Source of the DNA: Bacillus sp. FJAT-44742
Lineage (GTDB): Bacteria; Bacillota; Bacilli; Bacillales; Marinococcaceae
NCBI RefSeq assembly: GCF_002797315.1
Contig: NZ_KZ454937.1
Location: forward strand, 27,439-91,438
Length of the DNA stretch: 64,000 nt
Direction of reading: 5' to 3'
In this document: in pieces, positions 58,533-64,000 of the stretch
Numbering within the stretch: the first letter of the stretch is position 1
How the letters are laid out: each line of letters begins with the position of its first letter
Notes under the pieces: generated by a model
Databases searched by the model: none
Seen by the model: only the letters and a program-made list of their open reading frames with translations
What the model was told of the DNA's origin: nothing
Made by a program: the position numbers and the translations under genes

Positions 58533-60038
58533 ATGACAGATACGACAACAAAGCCTAAAGTGATCAAAGAAAAATACCAGTTATTGATTAATGGAGAGTA
58601 CACAGATGGCAGTCAAGGAGAGTTTTTTGACACTTATAACCCGGCGACAGAAGAAACATTATCCAAGGTGGCGAAGGCTTCGAAAGAAGATGTAGATAAG
58701 GCCGTTGAGGCTGCAAGAAAAGCGTTTGAATCAGGTAAATGGCCTAGACAGACAACAGCGAAGAGAGCAAGGCTGTTGAACAAGATCGCATCAATTATGC
58801 GTAGTCGATTTAACGAATTAGTGGAAGCGGAAGTGTTAAACAGCGGGAAAACAGTGGCTGCCGCACAAGGGCAAATTACCCAGGCTATTGAAGACTTTGA
58901 ATTCTATGCAGGCACCCTATCAACATTTGGAGGCCGAACCAACCCTATGCCAAACGGCTTTTTCAACTATACACAAAAAGAACCGGTAGGGGTATGTGCA
59001 CAAATTCTCCCATGGAACTACCCGCTTATGATGGCGGCATGGAAAATAGCTCCGGCCCTAGCCGCAGGATGCACCATCGTGTTAAAGCCAGCGAGCTATA
59101 CTCCAATTACTGCATACATGCTTGCTGATATTTGTTATGAAGCTGGGCTCCCTGAGGGTGTGTTAAACGTTGTGACGGGAAGCGGCTCTGAAATTGGCCC
59201 CTATTTAACAGAGCATCCTGACGTAGACAAAGTAGCCTTTACGGGTGAAACAGATACGGGGAAAGATATCATGTCAAGAGCGTCGGAAACACTCAAGCGT
59301 GTGACGTTGGAGTTAGGCGGAAAATCACCAAGCATTGTATGTGATGATTGTGACCTAGAAGGAGCGGTAGATGGTTCCCTGTTCGGGATCTTCTATAATA
59401 CGGGTCAATCCTGTGAAGCTCGTTCCCGAGTTTTTATTCATGAAGATATTTATGACCAATTTGTAGAGAGATTTATCGAAAAAGCAAAGAAACTTAAAGT
59501 AGGTGACCCATTTAATAAAGAAACCCATATGGGAGCCTTAATTTCTAAGGGGCATGAAGAAACCGTTGATAACTATGTGAAGATTGCCAAAGAAGAAGGT
59601 GGAGAAGTGCTCTATGGGGGACAGCGTCCCGAAGGAGAGGAATTTGAAAAAGGTCACTGGTATATGCCGACAGTCATTGGCAATGTAACAAATGATATGC
59701 GGATTGCCCAAGAAGAAGTGTTTGGTCCTGTGGTTGTGTTTATGAAATTCAAAGATGAAAAAGAAGTGCTGAAACGTGCAAATGATTCTATCTTTGGCCT
59801 GGGGTCGGCCGTTTGGACAAAAGACAATGGCAAAGCTCACCGAATTGCCTCTGGTTTACGAGCAGGAATTGTAATGGTGAATAACCCGATCTCTGCTTTC
59901 CCAGGAGCACCGTTTGGCGGCTATAAACAATCGGGATTTGGAAGAGAACTCAGTCTCGAGGCATTAGATCTATACTCAGAAACAAAGAGTGTGGTCTCCT
60001 ACGTAGGGGAAAAACCGTTAAATATTTTCGGAATTTGA
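58533..60038 (+). CDS. Aldehyde dehydrogenase, likely for a ring-cleavage semialdehyde
   Basis: This 501-residue ALDH has catalytic Glu in TLELGGKSPSIV and Cys in YNTGQSCEARSRV, the NAD-site ILPWNYPLMMAAWKIAPAL and TGETDTGKDIM. It resembles betaine/phenylacetaldehyde ALDHs by motif. In this operon it most likely oxidises the acyl-CoA semialdehyde made after ring opening, the job of BoxD or of the PaaZ dehydrogenase half, since PaaZ is missing. AAGGAGG precedes the ATG. Confidence 0.88.
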   Translation: MTDTTTKPKVIKEKYQLLINGEYTDGSQGEFFDTYNPATEETLSKVAKASKEDVDKAVEAARKAFESGKWPRQTTAKRARLLNKIASIMRSRFNELVEAEVLNSGKTVAAAQGQITQAIEDFEFYAGTLSTFGGRTNPMPNGFFNYTQKEPVGVCAQILPWNYPLMMAAWKIAPALAAGCTIVLKPASYTPITAYMLADICYEAGLPEGVLNVVTGSGSEIGPYLTEHPDVDKVAFTGETDTGKDIMSRASETLKRVTLELGGKSPSIVCDDCDLEGAVDGSLFGIFYNTGQSCEARSRVFIHEDIYDQFVERFIEKAKKLKVGDPFNKETHMGALISKGHEETVDNYVKIAKEEGGEVLYGGQRPEGEEFEKGHWYMPTVIGNVTNDMRIAQEEVFGPVVVFMKFKDEKEVLKRANDSIFGLGSAVWTKDNGKAHRIASGLRAGIVMVNNPISAFPGAPFGGYKQSGFGRELSLEALDLYSETKSVVSYVGEKPLNIFGI

Positions 60039-60098
60039 CGAATAATCGGTATATTATTTTACGACAAAATATTTTATTATATTAAAGGAGGAGTACAA

Positions 60099-60899
60099 AT
60101 GAGTACTACACAAACAGAAAAACAAAATCTTACAGTGGTAAAAAAGGATAATGGGATTGCTGAGGTTCACATTCATGTCAATAAATCAAATTCATACAAC
60201 CTGGATTATTATGAAGAGCTAAATGCTGCAATTGACGAGATTCGCTTTGACAGTGACATAAAAGTGGTCATTTTAATGAGTGATATGCCGAAGTTCTTCT
60301 CCGCTGGTGCGGATGTTAGCTTCTTAAAATCCGCAGATCCGCGCTTTAAAACCCAGTTCTGCTTGTTCTGTAATGAAACGCTTGATAAGATTGCCCGTTC
60401 TCCTCAAATCTGGATTGCCTGCTTGGAAGGGCATACCGTAGGAGGAGGCTTGGAAATGGCTCTCGCTTGCGACCTTCGCTTTATGGGAGATCAAGCAGGA
60501 AAGATCGGTCTTCCAGAAATCAGCCTTGGCGTTCTGGCAGGAACAGGCGGAACCCAGCGCCTACTTCGCCAGGTAGGACATTCCAAAGCGTTGGACTTAA
60601 ATATCACCGGAGACACTTTAACTCCGCAGGAAGCCCTGGATATCAACCTGGTGGACAAAGTGTTCCCTCAAGAGGAAACACGGGCAAAAACGGTAGAGTA
60701 TGCAGAGAAAGTAGCAGGAAGTGCTACTTATGCAGCGTCCAACATCAAGCTTTCCATTATGAATGGAAAAGAAATGCCTCTTAACGTAGCGGTTCGTTAT
60801 GAAGGGGAGCTTCAAAACCTATTGTTCCGTTCAGAAGACGCTCAGGAAGGTCTCAGCTCTTTCTTAGAAAAACGAGAAGCCAACTGGAGTGGGAAATAA
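60099..60899 (+). CDS. Crotonase-family enoyl-CoA hydratase/hydrolase, copy 2
   Basis: This is a near copy of the 45575 protein (256 of 266 residues identical by eye), with the same oxyanion-hole blocks and the same Glu/Asp active-site pair (GLPEIS, KALDLN). Substitutions are conservative (Asp/Glu, Ile/Val). Unlike copy 1 it has a strong AAAGGAGGAG site and lies in the lower operon after the ALDH gene. A terminator follows. Maintenance of both copies suggests dosage need or recent duplication. Confidence 0.9.
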   Translation: MSTTQTEKQNLTVVKKDNGIAEVHIHVNKSNSYNLDYYEELNAAIDEIRFDSDIKVVILMSDMPKFFSAGADVSFLKSADPRFKTQFCLFCNETLDKIARSPQIWIACLEGHTVGGGLEMALACDLRFMGDQAGKIGLPEISLGVLAGTGGTQRLLRQVGHSKALDLNITGDTLTPQEALDINLVDKVFPQEETRAKTVEYAEKVAGSATYAASNIKLSIMNGKEMPLNVAVRYEGELQNLLFRSEDAQEGLSSFLEKREANWSGK

Positions 60900-60927
60900 A
60901 CGGTTCACCAAGGACTTGGAAAGTTTT

Positions 60928-60965
60928 GGGGGTTAGGTATTAGTTGCTTAACCCCCTTTTTTCTA
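60928..60965 (+). terminator. Rho-independent terminator
   Basis: GGGGGTTA and TAACCCCC form a perfect 8-bp stem with T6. It separates crotonase copy 2 from the CoA-ligase gene. Confidence 0.88.
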
Positions 60966-61008
60966 AGAAAAAGTGTATCCGTTTACATAATAAAGAAGGA
61001 GGGAGAAA

Positions 61009-62586
61009 ATGATTGAATCTGTGGAGCACGTAAGAGGAATTAAGGCACCGTACAATGCTTCCGTTAGATTTGTCGATGAGAATGTAGCCAAAGGGAATGG
61101 TAGCAAAGAAGCTATTATTTGTGGGGAAGAGATCCTGACTTATCAAGAAGTTTCTGATTTGATGAACAAGTTTGGAAACGCGTTAAAAAATATTAACGTG
61201 GAAGAAGAAAACAGGATTCTAGTGGCTACCTATGATTCACCTGAGTTTGTCACTGCTTTTTTTGGTTCTCTCAAAATCGGCGCGGTTCCCATTCCAGTAA
61301 ATACAATGATGCAGCCTCACGATTATGAGTACTTTCTTAATCATAGTCGTGCGAAAGTTTTTGTCGTGCATGAGGAAATATGGGAAAAGGTAAAAGAGTA
61401 CAAGCATCGCTTCCTTTTTTTAAAGCATGTGATTGTCATTGGAGAAAACGAATCGAACAAAACGGACGTGATAGATTATCATAGTTTTATTGAAAATGCT
61501 TCCAAGACCTTGAAAGAAGCTCATACGATTGCTGAAGACACAGCTTTTTGGCTTTACAGTTCTGGAAGTACAGGGAATCCAAAAGGTGTGATTCATCGCC
61601 AACAGAGTATGGAGGCAGCCTTTGAAAACTATGCTAAAAATATTCTAAATATTCACGAAAATGACCGTACTTTTTCTGCTTCCAAGCTATTCTTCGCTTA
61701 TGGGCTTGGGAATGGAATGTATTTTCCTTTTGCTGCAGGAGGTACCACCATTTTGCTGAAGGAAAGACCTACACCAGCTAAAGTATTTGAAGTCATTGAA
61801 GAAAAGAAACCGACGATTTTCTTTGGCGTCCCTACGTTATACGGAGCGATGATGCGGTACGCTGAAGAGATTGGAAGACCTCTTGATTTATCTTCTATTC
61901 GAGTTTGTGTGTCGGCAGGTGAAGCTTTGCCGGCGTCGTATGCAAAAAAATGGAAAGAAATGTTTGGATTGGAGATTCTAGATGGTATAGGCTCAACCGA
62001 AGCCTTGCACATTTTTCTGTCAAACCGAATGAACGAGGTGCAACCTGGCAGCACGGGCAAAGTTGTACCAGGGTATGAAGCCAAAGTCATAAATGAGGAA
62101 GGAAAACAGCTTCCTCCGAATGAAATTGGTGATCTTGTCATAAAAGGAGAAAGCATTACCTCAGGATATTGGTGTAATTTATCTGAAAATCATCAAAAAT
62201 TCCAAGGGGAATGGATGAAGACCGGGGATAAATATTATCAGGATGAAAAGGGGTATTTCTGGTACTGTGGCCGCTCCGATGACATGTTAAAGGTTGGAGG
62301 CATATGGGTCTCTCCTATAGAAATTGAAACAAGCTTACTACAGAGGGAAGATATCGAAGAAGTAGCGGTCATTGGAGAAAAGAACAAGGAAAACCTTGTA
62401 TACCCTAAAGCCTATATTGTTTTGAGGGAAAAAGAAAAAGCAAGCGAGGAGTTAAAAGAGACATTGAAACTTTATGTAAAACAAAACTTGGCTCCTTATA
62501 AATATCCAAGAGAAATTGAATTTATAGACGATTTGCCTAAAACAGCAACCGGGAAGATTCAGAGATTTAAATTAAAAACGAATTAG
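61009..62586 (+). CDS. Benzoate-CoA ligase family enzyme
   Basis: This 525-residue ANL ligase follows the benzoate-CoA ligase family pattern. It has IGAVPIPVNTMMQPHDYEYF, P-loop LYSSGSTGNPKGVIHRQQSM, FFAYGLGNGMYFPF (typical of benzoate-type ligases), IGSTEALHIFLSNR and hinge GRSDDMLKVGGIWVSPIEIE. The last Lys lies in TATGKIQRF. It activates benzoate or a close aryl acid with ATP and CoA. AGAAGGAGGG precedes the ATG. It is the probable entry enzyme for the whole block. Confidence 0.9.
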   Translation: MIESVEHVRGIKAPYNASVRFVDENVAKGNGSKEAIICGEEILTYQEVSDLMNKFGNALKNINVEEENRILVATYDSPEFVTAFFGSLKIGAVPIPVNTMMQPHDYEYFLNHSRAKVFVVHEEIWEKVKEYKHRFLFLKHVIVIGENESNKTDVIDYHSFIENASKTLKEAHTIAEDTAFWLYSSGSTGNPKGVIHRQQSMEAAFENYAKNILNIHENDRTFSASKLFFAYGLGNGMYFPFAAGGTTILLKERPTPAKVFEVIEEKKPTIFFGVPTLYGAMMRYAEEIGRPLDLSSIRVCVSAGEALPASYAKKWKEMFGLEILDGIGSTEALHIFLSNRMNEVQPGSTGKVVPGYEAKVINEEGKQLPPNEIGDLVIKGESITSGYWCNLSENHQKFQGEWMKTGDKYYQDEKGYFWYCGRSDDMLKVGGIWVSPIEIETSLLQREDIEEVAVIGEKNKENLVYPKAYIVLREKEKASEELKETLKLYVKQNLAPYKYPREIEFIDDLPKTATGKIQRFKLKTN

Positions 62587-62643
62587 ATGACAGTCTGCTA
62601 CAAAGAGAGTACATGAGACTCCTGTTAGCGTAAGCCCGAAAGG

Positions 62644-63612
62644 ATGAATAACGTTGTGAAGCGCGCAGTCATTAAAGGTGTAGGGGCCTACGTCCCAGAG
62701 AAAGTTTTAACAAATAAAGACTTAGAAGAACTGATGGATACCTCCGATGAGTGGATTACGACAAGGACAGGGATCCATGAGAGAAGAATCATCGGAGAAG
62801 AGGAAGATACTTCTTTCTTAGGGTATCAAGCGAGTCTACAAGCTTTAAAAGATGCACATTTGAAGGCCGAGGATATTGACATGCTGATCGTCGCTACAGA
62901 AACCCCCGACCATATGTTTCCTCCTGTGGCTGTGCGACTTCAACATTTACTGAAGTGCAGACAAATCGGTGCCTTTGATATTCATAGCACCTGTGTAGGC
63001 TTTTTAACGGCTTTGCAGACAGCAGAACAGTATATAAAGATGGGGAAAGTAAAACATGTGCTAGTGGTTGGAGCAGATGCGCTTTCAAAAATTGTTGATT
63101 ACTCCGATCGTTCTACAGCTATTTTGTTTGCCGATGGTGCCGGGGCATTCATTGTCTCAGCTGAGGAATCAGATGAAAGTCGTGGAATCATTGATTCTAC
63201 TATTCATTCCGACGGACAACATTATTATGATCTCTATGTCGAGAGCGGTGGTTCTAAAGAATCTCCTCAAATTGTTATGAACGGGAACAAAATTTTTAAG
63301 TTGGCTGTATCGGCCATGTCCCAAAATGTCAAAATGATAACCGAGCAAAACAACTTGCTCCTTAATGAAGTAGACTGGCTGATCCCTCATCAAGCAAATC
63401 AGAGGATCATCGATGCAGTGGGGCGAAATCTAGAATTTCCAGAGAAAAAAGTAATCAGTACCATTAAGTACTTTGGCAACAATTCGGCGGCAACCATCCC
63501 CTTGGCTTTTACTACAGCACTCCAAGATGGAAGAATTAACAAAGGAGACACTATAGTTATGACAGCCTTTGGCGGTGGGTTAATTTGGGGAACTGTGTTA
63601 TTGCAGTATTAA
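62644..63612 (+). CDS. 3-oxoacyl-ACP synthase III (FabH)-like enzyme
   Basis: This 322-residue KAS III-fold protein has catalytic Cys in DIHSTCVGFLTALQ, His in LIPHQANQRIID and Asn in YFGNNSAATIPLAF, so the triad is intact. The Cys neighbourhood (STCVGF) differs from FabH (xACAGF), suggesting another acyl donor or a CoA-based substrate. Its place after a CoA ligase suggests condensation or thiolysis of an aryl- or acyl-CoA rather than housekeeping fatty acid initiation. ATG 62644 directly follows AAAGG; a GTG at 62656 is an alternative. Confidence 0.86.
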   Translation: MNNVVKRAVIKGVGAYVPEKVLTNKDLEELMDTSDEWITTRTGIHERRIIGEEEDTSFLGYQASLQALKDAHLKAEDIDMLIVATETPDHMFPPVAVRLQHLLKCRQIGAFDIHSTCVGFLTALQTAEQYIKMGKVKHVLVVGADALSKIVDYSDRSTAILFADGAGAFIVSAEESDESRGIIDSTIHSDGQHYYDLYVESGGSKESPQIVMNGNKIFKLAVSAMSQNVKMITEQNNLLLNEVDWLIPHQANQRIIDAVGRNLEFPEKKVISTIKYFGNNSAATIPLAFTTALQDGRINKGDTIVMTAFGGGLIWGTVLLQY

Positions 63613-63633
63613 ACAATTTTATTCTAAATAGAT

Positions 63634-63672
63634 AGTAACCCCTGTTAAAAAGCAGACAGGGGTTACTTTTTC
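63634..63672 (+). terminator. Rho-independent terminator
   Basis: AGTAACCCCTGT and ACAGGGGTTACT make a perfect 12-bp stem followed by TTTTTC. Confidence 0.9.
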
Positions 63673-63725
63673 ATATATCTTAGGGAGTTCTTCATTTTTG
63701 ACTCGGAAAACAAGGAGGATATTTC

Positions 63726-64000
63726 ATGACGTTTAATGAGAGAGAAGCCATTCACATACGGGTGAAGCAAATTTACGAAGAAAGGCAGAAACTACAAGAG
63801 GAGTATAAGGAATTATTTAATCGTTTGAGAGAACTTGATAAAAATCTACCAGAGGGAAAACCAGAAGTGTCAGTGGCTAATACAGAAAAAGAATTAGATA
63901 AGGGAACTTTCCTTACTGCCACAGATAATATGGCCAAGGAAGTCAATGAAGACCCAACGACTTCTGAACAGTATGACAAGAGGTTAAGCGAATTGGAGGC
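63726..64000 (+). CDS. Hypothetical coiled-coil protein (runs off window)
   Basis: ACAAGGAGGATATTTC gives a strong ribosome site before ATG 63726; the frame is open to the right edge (about 91 codons). The visible part begins MTFNEREAIHIRVKQIYEER and is a charged helix rich in Glu, Lys and Leu. A looser acidic segment (~45-85) follows. Coiled coil is likely. I do not recognise the family. Confidence 0.65.
   Translation, partial: MTFNEREAIHIRVKQIYEERQKLQEEYKELFNRLRELDKNLPEGKPEVSVANTEKELDKGTFLTATDNMAKEVNEDPTTSEQYDKRLSELE

Overview
The window comes from a low-GC, endospore-forming member of the Bacillaceae. Spore-former markers include an Sda checkpoint protein, an RsfA-type prespore regulator and a YjcZ-type peptide. 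Fur boxes, CcpA cre sites, strong Shine-Dalgarno sequences and frequent GTG/TTG starts also fit. The very acidic secreted lipoproteins suggest a halophilic or alkaliphilic relative (Halobacillus/Virgibacillus-like); that placement is inference. No rRNA or tRNA genes were seen.

Region 1 (1-5.1 kb) holds the 3' end of a group II intron with its maturase tail, unknown small genes, an RsfA-like regulator, an RsbR-like STAS protein, a 45-residue membrane peptide and a short sda gene. Region 2 (5.7-19.5 kb) is a Fur-controlled siderophore island. It encodes diaminobutyrate decarboxylase, two NIS synthetases, an acyltransferase, an N-hydroxylase and an MFS exporter, which together predict a schizokinen-type citrate dihydroxamate. 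Uptake genes follow (ATPase, FhuF-like reductase, fused FhuB-type permease, binding lipoprotein), then the stump of another iron-binding protein gene. Region 3 (19.6-25.8 kb) is accessory: two pseudogenes, a Gln/Asn-rich protein, an HNH nuclease with an SRA-like domain divergent from a PD-(D/E)XK protein, and a ComEC-like lipoprotein with a DUF3006 partner.

Region 4 (25.7-34.4 kb) is bounded by two copies of a composite repeat. It carries an SDR, an SCP2-type thiolase, a PaaK-like CoA ligase, a sodium:solute symporter with a small partner, a TetR regulator, a cytochrome P450 and its ferredoxin. Three promoters here share one layout, with an inverted repeat directly after the -10 box. This points to a single TetR-controlled catabolic regulon.

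Region 5 (34.7-63.6 kb) is a large aromatic-acid catabolic block. Uptake is covered by a BenE-type symporter, an AAHS-type MFS carrier and a five-gene branched-chain-type ABC importer. The last two share a near-identical promoter region and have cre sites. Next come a ferredoxin and ferredoxin-NADP reductase, then an IpdAB-like CoA-transferase pair, a hot-dog thioesterase, PaaX, several crotonases (one like cyclohexadienecarbonyl-CoA hydratase), an FMN nitronate-monooxygenase-like enzyme and an MBL hydrolase. These lead into a divergent PaaA/B/C epoxidase with PaaD split into two genes, two 3-hydroxyacyl-CoA dehydrogenase-like proteins, a thiolase, an aldehyde dehydrogenase, a benzoate-CoA ligase and a KAS III homologue. 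PaaE, PaaZ and an adjacent PaaK are absent. The best reading is an unusual benzoyl-CoA (or related aryl-CoA) epoxidation pathway that borrows Paa-type oxygenase chemistry. A 96%-identical crotonase pair flanks the core as direct repeats.
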